Assembly (NCBI GenBank): GCA_031769625.1
Contig: JAUIMM010000694.1
Span: 5,726,501 to 5,790,500, forward strand
Reading direction: 5' to 3'
Origin: Taudactylus pleione
Taxonomy: Eukaryota; Chordata; Amphibia; Anura; Myobatrachidae
DNA: 64,000 bases
Positions 43,701-54,207 of the stretch are shown one piece after another. Made by a program: the position numbers and the translations under genes. Position 1 is the first letter of the stretch, and every line of letters starts with the position of its first letter. The notes beneath the pieces are model-generated. The model did no database searches. It was not told where the DNA came from and saw only the letters and a list, made by a program, of their open reading frames with translations.

Positions 43701-44726
43701 CTACGGAGGCAAGATGTCGTCCTCATCCTCCTCATCCACCGATTCCTTGGATAAAACAGGAAAAAGGGATTTAGGTGACCCTGGACTGCTTACGGTCTGA
43801 GCCAAAGTTTCTGAACTTGACAGTAACTTTTTATGAATGCGCTGCAGGTGCCGTATAAGGGAGGATGTTCCTAGGTGGTTGACGTCCCTACCCCTACTTA
43901 TTTCACCTTTACATATGGTACATATGGCAAGACAGTTGTTGTCCGGATTTGGATAGAAATATTGCCAGACCAAAGAGGTGGAATGTTTGGTCTTCTGCCC
44001 AGGCATGACCGTGATGGGCTTTTTCATCCCACGGACAACAACTGTCTCCCCCGGAGCCTGATTTAAACAAACCACATCACCATCAGAATCCTCCTCGCCA
44101 ACTTCCTCCTCAGTGCCAGCTACACCAGTATCCTCATCCTGTTGTACTTCAACAGTGACATCTTCAATTTGCATATCAGCAAGTGGACTGTGGGTGCTCC
44201 TTTCAGCACTTGCAGGGGGCGTGCAAATGGTGGAAAGAGCCACCTCTTCCCGTAAAGTGCTGGGAAGGTCAGGCATCGCAACCGCCACCACACTTGGACT
44301 CTCCTTGGGGATTTGTGAAATCTTCTTAGAACGCACAGTTCTTCGCTGTGCTTTTGCCAGCTTAAGTCGTTTGATTTTTTTAGCGGGAGGAGGGCTTCCA
44401 TCGTCATGTGAAGCTGAACCACTAGTCATGAACATAGGGAAAGACCTCAGCCGTTCCTTGCCACTCCGTGTCGTAAATGGCTTATTGGCAAGTTTACGTT
44501 TCTCTTCAGATGATTTAAATGTTTTTTTCATGGTCATTTTCCTGAATTTTGTCATTTGGGATTGTATGTGCCCTCTACTATGACATTGGGCATCGGCCTT
44601 GGCAGACGACGTTGATGGCATGTTATCGTCTATGTCATGACTAGTGGCAGCAGCTTCAGCACTAGGAGGAAGTGGTTCTTGATCTTTCCCTATTTTATTT
44701 TTATCGGAGAAAGTTTGGTCCTCCAT
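43701..44726 (-). CDS. BED-finger protein lacking the transposase core (hAT C)
   Basis: Intact 341-codon ORF, about 97% identical to the copy B product. The differences (for example Leu66Met, Val80Ala, Cys132Arg) all lie upstream of the finger, and residues from about 210 onward are identical. BED finger at about 250-300 with the same Cys/Cys/His/His ligands and VWQYF; same acidic tail. Because B and C share the same deletion junction, the deleted form itself transposed, or was copied, after the deletion. It probably needs another element's transposase to move. DNA binding is predicted; no catalytic core is present. A dominant-negative or repressor function is possible but untested. Confidence 0.85.
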   Translation of the reverse strand: MEDQTFSDKNKIGKDQEPLPPSAEAAATSHDIDDNMPSTSSAKADAQCHSRGHIQSQMTKFRKMTMKKTFKSSEEKRKLANKPFTTRSGKERLRSFPMFMTSGSASHDDGSPPPAKKIKRLKLAKAQRRTVRSKKISQIPKESPSVVAVAMPDLPSTLREEVALSTICTPPASAERSTHSPLADMQIEDVTVEVQQDEDTGVAGTEEEVGEEDSDGDVVCLNQAPGETVVVRGMKKPITVMPGQKTKHSTSLVWQYFYPNPDNNCLAICTICKGEISRGRDVNHLGTSSLIRHLQRIHKKLLSSSETLAQTVSSPGSPKSLFPVLSKESVDEEDEDDILPP

Positions 44727-44779
44727 TTATGTTATATTGATATATACGTGCGGCTAAGGCGCACACAAACACAGAAAAT

Positions 44780-46375
44780 AATTTTTTATTTTTGTTGGAG
44801 ACTAGTGCACTTTGTGGGTTACACCACCATTTAAGAAATGAGCCAGCCGGCCCTTTACTTATGGGACACAGACGCACGCCTGGCACTACTTTGTTGATGC
44901 ACGTGTGGCTACTGCGCACACAATTCACAAACACAGAAAATATTTTTTTTTTGGTTTGGACTGGAGTGTACTTTGGGGGTTACAGCACCCTTTAACGGTC
45001 AAGCCAGGCGGCCCTTTACTTATGACACAGGCGCACGCTTGGCACTACTTTGTTGATGCACGTGCGGCTACTGCGCACACAATTCACAAACACAGACATT
45101 TTTTTTTATTTGGTTTGGAGTGTACTTTGGGGGTTACAGCACCCTTTAACGGTCAAGCCAGCCGGCCCTTTACTTATGACACAGGCGCACGCTTGGCACT
45201 ACTTTGTTGATGCACGTGCGGCTACTGCGCACACAATTCACAAATACAGAAAATATTTTTTTATTTGGTTTGGAGTGTACTTTGGGGGTTACAGCACCCT
45301 TTAACGGTCAAGCCAGCCGGCCCTTTACTTATGACACAGGCGCACGCTTGGCACTACTTTGTTGATGCACGTGCGGCTACTGCGCACACAATTCACAAAC
45401 AGAAAATATTTTTTTATTTGGTTTGGAGTGGAGTGTACTTTGGGGGTTACAGCACCCTGTAACGGTGAAGCCAGCCAGCCCTTTACTTATGACACAGGCG
45501 CACGCTTGGCACTACTTTGTTGATGCACGTGCGGATACTGCGCACACAATTCACAAACACAGAAAATATTTTTTTATTTGGTTTGGAGTGTACTTTGGGG
45601 GTTACAGCACCCTTTAACAGTCAAGCCAGCCGGCCCTTTACTTATGACACAGGCGCACGCTTGGCACTACTTTGTTGATGCACGTGCGGATACTGCGCAC
45701 ACAATTCACAAACACAGTAAATATTTTTTTATTTGGTTTGGAGTGTACTTTGGGGTTTACAGCACCCTTTAACGGTCAAGCCAGGCGGCCCTTTACTTAT
45801 GACACAGGCGCACGCTTGGCACTACTTTGTTGATGCACGTGCGGCTACTGCGCACACAATTCACAAACACAGAAAATATTTTTTTATTTGGTTTGGACTG
45901 GAGTGTACTTTGGGGGTTACAGCACTCTTTAGCGGTCAAGCCAGCTGGCCCTTTACTTATGACACAGGCGCACGCTTGGCACTACTTTGTTGATGCACGT
46001 GCGGCTACTGCGCACACAATTCACAAACACAGAAAATAATTTTTTTTTTGGTTTGGACTGGAGTGTACTTTGGGGGTTACAGCACCCTTTAACGGTCAAG
46101 CCAGCCGGCCCTTTACTTATGACACAGGCGCACGCTTGGCACTACTTTGTTGATGCACGTGCGGCTACTGCGCACACAATTCACAAACACAGAAAATATA
46201 TATTTTTTTGGTTTGGACTGGAGTGTACTTTGGGGGTTACAGCACCCTTTAACGGTCAAGCCAGCCGGCCCTTTACTTATGACACAGGCGCACGCTTGGC
46301 ACTACTTTGTTGATGCACGTGCGGCTACTGCGCACACAATTCACAAACACAGAAAATATATTATTTTTTTAGCAC
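44780..46375 (-). repeat. Tandem array in hAT C, about 10 units
   Basis: 155-160-bp units read on the minus strand. CTACTTTGTTGATGCACGTG recurs near 45045, 45200, 45355, 45513, 45668, 45823, 45985, 46143 and 46303. Nearly all are of the GTAGTGCC monomer class, unlike the mixed array in copy A, so the expansions were independent. Confidence 0.93.
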
Positions 46376-46737
46376 TTGGGGGAGCACCCCTGATGGACAG
46401 AGCACCCCGTGGACAACACTACAGCACCCCTTTAGGACTGGGACACTGCACAGGACTTTGGAGTGGACACAGCCCCTATGGACAACTGACTGCACAACAC
46501 AGTCCAGCCAGCCCCTATGGACTTTGAAGTAGTGGACACAGCCCCTATTAACAACAGCAGCACAGCACAACACAGCCAGCCCCTATGGACTTTGAAGTAG
46601 TGGACAACAGCAGCACAGCACAGCACAGCACAACACTACTCTGCACTACACTACACTACACAGCCCAGCCAGCCCTAACTCCCACCCTCCCTCTTCACTG
46701 TCCACAGCCGAGTGAGAAAATGGCGCCGACGCGGGTA

Positions 46738-46747
46738 CCTTATATAG
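46738..46747 (-). promoter_or_regulatory. Putative TATA box of hAT C
   Basis: CTATATAAGG on the minus strand within the GC-rich leader, conserved with A and B. Confidence 0.55.
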
Positions 46748-47242
46748 GATCCAAAACCCGCGAGACTCGGAAGGCGGGATGATGACGTTTTGCCTCGATT
46801 TCAGATCCGAGTCAGGCGGGAAAAGTCGAGCCTGACTCTGATCTGCCTCGGATCGGGGGGGCTCGGGGGGTTTGGATTTCAGAAATCCGAACCCGCTCAC
46901 CCCTAGTATATACTAACCTATTTCTACCCCCTAACCCTCCCTTAGGGGTGCCTAACTCTAGCCTTCCCCCCCAGTGCCTAACCCTAATCCCCCCTCTAAG
47001 TGCCTAAACCTAACCCCCCCTTCCCCGCCGCCTAACCCTAAATCCCCCGGGGGGTGCCTAACCCTCCCCCCCGCGGCTATCCACGCTCGGCGTCCCTTGG
47101 ATCGGGATGCCGGGTGTCGGGCTCCCGGTGTATGTCTAATGACAGGCATCGGCATATCGACGCCTGTCTTTAGACCCTTGCCGGGATATCGGGAAGCCGG
47201 CTGTTGGGATTAGGTCCGCCGGCTTCCCGACTGCATACCGTT

Positions 47243-47639
47243 TGCAGGCACTGCATGATCTATCATAAACGGCCCGTCGTAACACCCCGCCATGTGCCGG
47301 CCCCACCCCTCAACTCGTGACGTCATAATATTTAATATATTTAATAATAATCAAAAGCATATCAGAATGCGGACTGAAAATCACGCACAACATAAGCACA
47401 AAGACTTACAAAACACAACATTAGCTGAATATTGTCCAACATAAAACAAACAAATTATTAGAGTCTAACAACAAATCTGACAAAAGCAAAAAACAGCACA
47501 CAAAGGGGAGGGGGCGGGACTAGAGGGGAAGGAAAAGTGGAGGAGAGTTAGGAGCCCTAGAATACAAATAGGGTGAGTGAGGAAGGCCTGCCGTCATAAA
47601 AAACTATTATGAAAACTCTATCTAGGGAGAAGGACAGAT
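47243..47639. other. Non-coding
   Basis: No recognisable gene; AT-rich then GA-rich sequence. Confidence 0.35.
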
Positions 47640-48868
47640 GCAATCTGACTGAGCCAGGTTAAACCATGTGGTTGTGGTAGCAGTATACCTTTAAGGACTT
47701 TGATGTTGGTGTCAGTCATTAGTGTTAGCCTATAGGGTTCCTTAGGGGTGTGGCCTTGCTGGTATATTAGGTCTGTTATTCAGAGACTCTGCCTCTTTGT
47801 TTCTGGAAACTTCCAGCCCAGGAGTCCGGGAAGTGTCTGCAACGTAATTGTTTATTGTGCATAGTCTTTTTTCTTGCTCTTTCTTTCTTATTTCTTTTTC
47901 TAACCTTTGTCATCTCCCTTCTTTCTTTTCTTGTCTCCCAGTATTTTCTTTTATTATCTCTTTGCTTTTCTTCTAACTTATACTTGTCTTCTCTTGTCCC
48001 ATTCCCTGTGGGTTTTTTTTTCAATGCCCCGCCGCCCAGTTCAACATGCTGCCCGCTCGGCTGTTACTGCCGCAGCGGGGCCTGCTGAGACCCGAGCAGC
48101 TTGCGTTCACGTGGCCCACCGCAGCTCCGGCTCCCGGCAGTGTGATGCAGCGGCGGTGGGCCCCGTCGCGTTGCATATTAATGAGGACTGCGGCCCAAGC
48201 GGCTGCGGTTAGGTCTAGACTATACAGCGCTGATGGACCTGTGATGTCACACCCACGTGACCCGGGCCTGAAAGGGGGAGGGGCGGGGATGCTAACGGGG
48301 GACCAAAAGTGTCCGCTCGCCGCGCTTCGGGCACGGTGGCTCGCTGCGCTCGCCACAAATATTTATTCCCCCTCTATGCCCTAGTGGATGGTAACACAGG
48401 AGCGGTCCAGCCTCCTGCAGCGGTCACGTGGTGGATACGTCACAGAGGTCCTTTAGCCACATAGGAAATAGCAGCAACCAAGCGGCTGCAACGAGCGTGT
48501 CCATAATTGGGCTTCAACATGGCGGTTGCTGGGTCAGCGGCGCTTCTGATTGTCCCCGCTGCTGGTCCTGGACATGTTGGGGATCTTGTTGATGCGGACC
48601 CCGGCAGGGGTTGGCAGCGCTCCAGACAGGGGGCGAGGCTAGCGGCCGCGTCTGTACCATTGCTCATGGGCTCTAGGTTTGGGAGGAGGTGGAGTTCAGC
48701 ATTACAGGTCCCTGTAGGGACCCTGCAGGACAGCTTAGTCCTATAGATCAGGTGCAGAGTGATGCTGCTGTTCAGGGAGGCATGATGCTCACTCTCGGCC
48801 GAAGTTTTCCTCTGCCCCGCTGTACAGTGCGCTGGTGCTTGCGGGTGGAGCTATGTTTAGTATGGGTC
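47640..48868 (+). mobile_element. Probable Ngaro-type 5' region
   Basis: A pyrimidine-rich stretch (47860-48000) is followed by GC-rich sequence with GGCTCGCTGCGCTCGCCACA (48337-48356) and Ala/Arg/Gly-rich open frames (48046-48384, 48507-48746) that resemble low-complexity Gag of tyrosine-recombinase retrotransposons. Grouped with the recombinase and hydrolase remnants downstream. Tentative, because no Gag motif is diagnostic. Confidence 0.4.
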
Positions 48869-49660
48869 AATTGACGCTGGGTCATACCTACACTCCGCCA
48901 TTAGTGCAATGTATGTGGCAGCCTCAATGTATGCGGCAGTTTGCTAGTGCTGCATGTTCTTATCGGTGTCGCGGATTACATAGTTAGCACCACCTTTTGG
49001 ATCAGGATCTGACATCAACTGGGAGATCTGGAAACCATGCACTGTTAGGTATGTGTTGCTATAGAGCCCAATACGTGCATATATGTCTGGGGCAGTGCTG
49101 GGTCCTTGTACTGTTCCCCCGGATCCTGGACTACCTCCGATGATCTGGAATGGTGCCCACATCTGACGTGGAAACGTTCGGCTCGGGCGGGATGGCCCTG
49201 CTGCCGAATCTGATGGCTTGTTGTGATTGCTGGTTCGATGTGTGCTGGATTTAATGAACACTCAAAGTATTTTTGTGATGCATTTTGGAGCTGGATGGGT
49301 GCTAATTATTCCCTCTCTCTGCTGTTCCCCCAGAACCCCGGACTTGCTCCAATGCTCTGGAATGGTGCACACATATGAAATAAAAATATTCAGCTCAGAC
49401 AGGATGGCCATATTGCCCAATCTAATGGCTTATTGAGATTGCTGGTCCTGTATATGCTGGAGTTAATGCACACTCAAAATATTTTGTATAACACATATTA
49501 AAGCTGGATAAATGCTAATTATTATTTCTTCAGCGACTGGCCACACTGACTGAGGTCAAGCATTGTGAACCCCCCCTCTAGAAATCCTTCGTTTGCCACT
49601 GGTGGGGGTCACTTAACGCTGGGTCACACCTACGCCCTGCCTTTAGCATAACATGTGCGG
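48869..49660 (+). repeat. Interspersed repeat related to 28395-29597, in a Gag-like flank
   Basis: 48935-49608 is the unexpanded relative of the 73-bp-array element: shared AGTGCTGCATGTTCTT, TAGAGCCCAATACGTGCATA and TCTGGAATGGTGCCCACATC, with an internal partial duplication. It is flanked by an imperfect direct repeat of about 50 bp (CGCTGGGTCATACCTAC near 48877, CGCTGGGTCACACCTAC near 49617), longer than a usual TSD. Confidence 0.65.
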
Positions 49661-50026
49661 CGGACACACTTAAGTAATTCACGTGTTTCTTCCCCGGCCG
49701 CTTTTGCTAGGTGATGCTGCACCTGTAGTGCAACAGGTTCCATTACCTCACAACTATAGAAAATGGGGGCGCTTGTAAACGGCTGCTGGTTTGAGTAATA
49801 TTATAATTTATTACTCATTTCACAAGACCTATTAATTTACTGAAAATACACAGATGGAATAATTCATAGGACCTATTGCCACGGTATATCTGTAAAGCAC
49901 GGATCCGGCTCTGATTACACAAAAACATTAAAAAAATCTATGTCACGTTCATGTATAAAAGTACAATTTTTAAAAATCAAACACCGGTCTTATTAGCAGG
50001 AATATAAGCAGCAGCAGCAGCAGAAC
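49661..50026. other. Non-coding, with a short (CAG)n
   Basis: AT-rich sequence, then a (CAG)5 run at about 50010-50025 just before the recombinase remnant. Nothing else recognised. Confidence 0.4.
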
Positions 50027-50850
50027 ATGAGGCATAACTATTCAGGGCAGTTCACGTCGGCGCAGTCATCTGCACACTTGCAGAACACTTTGGCCCCCCC
50101 CCCGACGGGTCAGCTTTGGCACGTTTTTTGGTTTGCAGGGGGTTTTCCTGGTTCTACGCCATGGTTCTCTCATTCTACGTCTGCGAATGTGGCTATGGAT
50201 TTTGTGCCTGTTCTCCCTTCTCCCTCCTCTGCAGGTGCTGTGACCTCTGCTGACCAGACTGATGGTGCGGTGGTTTGCGGAATAGATTGGTTGCGTTTCT
50301 AAAATGGGTAACGTTAGCTGGGTGGTCCAATTTGAATTTCATTTGCTCAAATTGGCATTTGCAATGGCGTTTCATGGCGCATTTCGTGATTCGGCGGCTG
50401 CGCTGCTTTATCGGGGTGTATTGTGCGGCGAGGAGTCTCTGTTGAACAGTAACAGCTTTAACACTGACCAGATTGGGCATGGTCGCTGTCTAGCTTTGCA
50501 GTAATGTTAGGACGCCGGAACCTGCCCGGTGTTTTTGGCACATGTATATTGCGACAGCGGCCATAGTGTGGAGAAACGTGGTTGGTGCATCAGGATGGGG
50601 TTCCAGTTAGTAGATACCAATTTGGTCTGCTTTTTGCAATGGTGTATTGCAGCTCTCGGTCTCCCTGCACACGAATATGACACTCATTCGTTCTGAAATT
50701 GGGACTGACACGTCTGCTGCCGCTTCCGGTTTTCCAACGTCAGAGACTCAGGCTCAGGGTAGGTGGAAATCCGGAGCATTCCATCTTTATGTGCGTTCGG
50801 GCAGGGGGCTTGCTAGCATTTCTTCGGCATGCTAACCAGGGGTTTAGACT
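50027..50850 (+). pseudogene. Tyrosine recombinase remnant (Ngaro/DIRS type)
   Basis: Broken into three frames. 50027-50302 is a Ser/Pro-rich linker. 50304-50504 carries LAFAMAFHGAFRDSA, with a conserved Arg at about 50382, and a degenerate SFNTDQIGHGR matching the recombinase block usually written as KTDQxGxG. 50650-50835 carries AAASGFPTSETQAQGRWKSG and FHLYVRS with the expected nucleophilic Tyr. The H-x-x-R block around 50684-50697 is disrupted by a small indel. Such recombinases integrate circular DNA of DIRS-order elements. No reverse transcriptase is found upstream. Confidence 0.75.
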
Positions 50851-50999
50851 ATTCGCTTTCAGGGGTTTGGAGGGATTTTTATTTTTTCTACGGAGGCTAC
50901 AAATAGTTTCCCCATATAAATAGAAAAGATCCTAGAAGGTTTTGTTTTTACCTCCAGCCTGGTTGGCAGCTTGTGTTTGCCACTATCATCGGTATTGTT

Positions 51000-51165
51000 G
51001 TTTTATGTTGTCTTGTCTGCAGCTTGCAAATGTGCATGGTGTGGTTTGAAAGTTGTGGGCTCTTCAATACTTTTATTGGGGCGTCTGTTGTCTACGGTGC
51101 GAATGTTTGATCGGCCTATGGTGTTGATCGTGCACTTGGGTGGAGATGATGGCTGAGTTGTGGTT
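51000..51165 (+). pseudogene. SGNH-hydrolase-like remnant of a Ngaro element
   Basis: VVGSSILLLGR (about 51043) and VLIVHLGGDDG (about 51121) resemble block I and the HLGGND block of the SGNH hydrolase ORF carried by vertebrate Ngaro elements. Asn is replaced by Asp, and stops surround the fragment. A direct repeat follows (TGGTTCATAGTGCACTCAGG at 51161 and 51258). Confidence 0.65.
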
Positions 51166-51345
51166 CATAGTGCACTCAGGTTCAATGACATGCATTTGTT
51201 TAGGACTGATGTGGTCCTTTGTCGGAAGCAAGTTGGATTATGTTTGTGGTGGAGTTCTGGTTCATAGTGCACTCAGGTACAATGACATGCATTCGTTTAG
51301 GACTGATGTGGTCCTTTGTCATAAGCAGGATGGATTATGTTTGTA
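51166..51345 (+). repeat. 97-bp direct duplication
   Basis: GTGGTTCATAGTGCACTCAG with GACATGCAT and TAGGACTGATGTGGTCCTTT occurs twice, 97 bp apart, within the 3' part of the Ngaro remnant. Confidence 0.8.
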
Positions 51346-52440
51346 GGAATCTAAAAGGGGAGCACCCAGCGCATATAATGGCTTCAAATGATCTATGAGC
51401 TGGTTGTAACCTGAAAATAGCCGTAAAATATATATAGGCAGCAGGCTATTCAAAGGTCTGTACCTAGTTTATTATATAATGGTTAGGTCAGTGTAATACA
51501 AAGTAGTCATAGGTTGCGACTTGTGATACAGTAAATAAATATAGGCATGCACAATGAGTATAAATGAATATAATGGGAGCAGTCAGGATCTGACAAATAA
51601 TCATAAATTTAGTTGCAAAGTAAATACTAAGGCTGTTTTACAAAAGCATTAGTATGAGAACAATAATAAAAACTGTGACCATGCAAATGTAATACTTAAA
51701 TGGGTGTAAAGAGACTAATACCGGTATACAACATAAAAACAACATTTAACATGACATATAAATCGGTAAAACCACAGTGTATGTGGTGTGCAGAGCGATA
51801 CGCTGGAAGCGTTTTACTCACTCCGCATATAAGGTGGATAGTACATCTGTAGTTGTCCTGAACGGACTTGATGTCAATATTCCCCACCGCACTTAGGAAT
51901 TCCTATTCTGTGCCTGTGGTGGTATGGTCAGTGCCGCGATAATGTTGGATAAGGCTCTGATTCTAGGTGGTCGGAATGTCCGTGCCATATGTTCCCATAT
52001 CTTGGTATGCAGTTACCTTTGTCCTTCGGGAGTGGTCCCTCTCTGTTGCCTGAATGTAGCCCTCGAGAGTCCTGTGATGCTGGTGGTCTGCCGGTAGACT
52101 TCCTAGGGCAGCAGCAATGAGTGCTGTGAGGTGCGTGTCAGGATCGTCCAATCTGCAATCGACGCATTTCGCCTGTAAGGCTTCCATAGGATAGCAGATG
52201 TCAGTTCTCCCAGCTGGGGCTCTATTTATGTTGTCCTGGCTGTGAGGTAGTTTCAGCCATTTTTGAAGAGGGATGTTGCCCATAAGTGAATGAGTCCTTA
52301 ATGAGGTTGTTTCGGCCATTTTGGTAAAGGGAAACCAAGTAAGTGGTTTGCAGGAGGACATAACTCAGCAGGACAGATAGGGGACATAACATAAAACACA
52401 GCACGCTAAATGTATATATAAACATTGTATGCTAAATGCA
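51346..52440 (-). mobile_element. Possible Penelope-like fragment
   Basis: The minus strand carries CATAAATAGAGCC (52219-52231), then CTATGGAAGCCTTACAGGCG followed by AAATGCGTCG (about 52160-52192), an arrangement like the 38.6-kb fragment, then non-coding sequence. No reverse transcriptase. Low confidence; based on motif order only. Confidence 0.3.
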
Positions 52441-52860
52441 TATTTAAACTGAGTGTTTCTACATTTAATGGGATGGAATGGTTGTCTGGATACAACCTGT
52501 TACGTTCATGGTAGACAGGTATCAAGGTAATGTGGAAACGGGGAAAGGATGTGACCAATAATGTAGTTAATAGTATTAATATAGAATCTACAAGCTGATG
52601 CCGGAATGACAGTACTTAAAACCCTTATGGTCTAACGGAGATAGATGGATTCTATGATATGGTATAGAAGTACCCATATGTGGCATATAGGAGATATTCT
52701 GTGGCACACAGCATAAGGAGTAGCACAATTCTCTGACAGGTGTGCGAGGTTTATGGGGACCATGAAACTTAAAAATAGGTAAAAAGGCAATAAAAATGAA
52801 TAAAGGATATAGATAATGATAACAGTGATAAATAAAGTTAATAAATGGATTGAAAAAAAA
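52441..52860. other. Non-coding
   Basis: AT-rich sequence between the Penelope-like fragment and the LINE fragment; no recognised gene. Confidence 0.35.
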
Positions 52861-54207
52861 AGCCCAGCATTGCGGAGGTATTGAGTCACAAGTTCTCGAG
52901 ACGTGGCCAGGGACTCAGGAGACAAAGGAGCTTGAAGGTTATATAATTTGGTGCAATAGGAATGAAATGTGTCAGCTATATCACGAGTAAGGGTGCGCTG
53001 AACACCTACAGAATCCTTAACTGTTTGGATATACAAAGTGGCTCTTTGAGAACGCAAGGCTCTCGCTAACAACTTACCCGGCTTATTGCCCCACTGAACA
53101 AAACAATTCCTACAAAGTCTAAAATCTCTTTTAATATCATCAAAAAGCAAAGTATTAAGGGTGGACTTAGTTTCAATCAGATCAGACAGGACCTGCGGGG
53201 AAGGGGAGGACTTATGTGTCGTCTCCAAAACTTTCAGCTCTTGGAGCAAAGCAAATTTCCTACCAGTTTTCTTTCGCTTTAACATAGAACCTAGTTGGAT
53301 AAGTTTTCCACAGAACACATATTTGTGTGCCTCCCACACCATGACCCTCGAGACGTCGGGTGTCTTGTTAGTAGAAAAATTAATCGTTCAGTTAATTCAG
53401 ATCTACAGCACGGGTCAGCAAGAATTTGCTCGTTAAGGCGCCAAACACACTGTTTAAAGTGAGGGCAAGAGGTCTCAAGGGTCAGGGAGGTAGGAGCCTG
53501 GTCCGACCAAGTAATTAAACCTAAAGCGGTGGCCTGAATTAAGTGTAAAAACTGTGCAGAAGTTATACAATAGTCTAACCTGGAGTACACATTATGGGGT
53601 CGTGAATAGAATGTGTAGTCTCTGTCCCCCGGGTGTTGCAGGTGCCAAGTGTCTACTAGCTGGTGGTCATGGAAAGTACGCCTCAGCTTGCAATGTGAAG
53701 CCAACGAGGATCTGGCAGGGGTCCCAAAACATCAATTTCCGGTTGGAGAGACCAGTTCAGATCACCGCCCACTACCGGAACACCTATGACCAGCGGGGCA
53801 ATCCAGTCCAGGACAGTGGAAAGGAAGGAAGGTTGATTCTGATTGGGGGCATAAAGGTTAACAAATGTATAAAACTGACCATACAATCAGCACTTAACCA
53901 AGAATGTTCTCCCCTCCTCCAGAGATAGCGAAGTCACATCTTGAAAAGGGAGACATTTCGATAAGAGGATGGCAACTCCAAGTGATTTTCCTGCACTATG
54001 ATTAGTATAGAAGGAGACTGGAAAGTTACGGTCTTTGAGGGTAGAGGCAGCATCAGACCTAAAATGGGTTTCTTGAATAAACGCAACATCTGCTCTAGCA
54101 GCAAATAGGTCCCGGAGGCCTCTGGACCGTTTCACAGGTAAATTGAGGCCTTTCGCATTAAGCGAGTCCCATTTACTGGTCGCTGCTCGTGTATTAGCTG
54201 CCATCAA
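52861..54207 (-). pseudogene. L1/Tx1-type LINE ORF2 endonuclease fragment
   Basis: The minus strand starts near 54207 with an LNAKGLN-type beginning, then KRSRGLRDLFAARADVAFIQ followed by ETHF (endonuclease metal-ligand Glu), VAILLSK, FVNLYAPNQNQ, VVGGDLNW (GDxN block), YSRLDYCITS and SDQAPTSL, where the usual catalytic SDH is SDQ. It continues into the pre-RT helical region (to about 52861). One in-frame TGA (53887-53889) and two frameshifts (near 53690 and 53300) break it. The reverse transcriptase part is absent. Apurinic-type LINE endonuclease; non-functional. Confidence 0.88.

Larger units (their letters stand above)
43071..46905 (-). mobile_element. hAT transposon copy C (internal deletion)
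   Basis: 3835 bp with TAGGGGTG/CACCCCTA termini and a perfect 8-bp TSD GTATATAC (43063-43070, 46906-46913), the clearest hAT signature in the window. Inverted relative to copy B, with the same internal deletion and about ten array units. A perfect TSD and an intact ORF indicate a young insertion. Confidence 0.97.
42970..47242. mobile_element. Telomere-like-core MITE split by hAT C
   Basis: The left part (42970-43070) ends CTAAGGTAAGTATATAC. The right part (46906-47242) resumes GTATATACTAACC, continues with CCTAACCCTAA-type repeats (46950-47070) and ends GCCGGCTTCCCGACTGCATA. The hAT insertion duplicated GTATATAC. The right terminus is shared with 25279-25340. Confidence 0.7.

Noticed and set aside
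48021..48384. CpG-rich promoter and first exon of a host gene
   Set aside because: Ala/Arg/Gly-rich frames occur on both strands, and the CTCGCTGCGCTCGCC block and nearby recombinase remnants fit a retrotransposon leader better. Some doubt remains.
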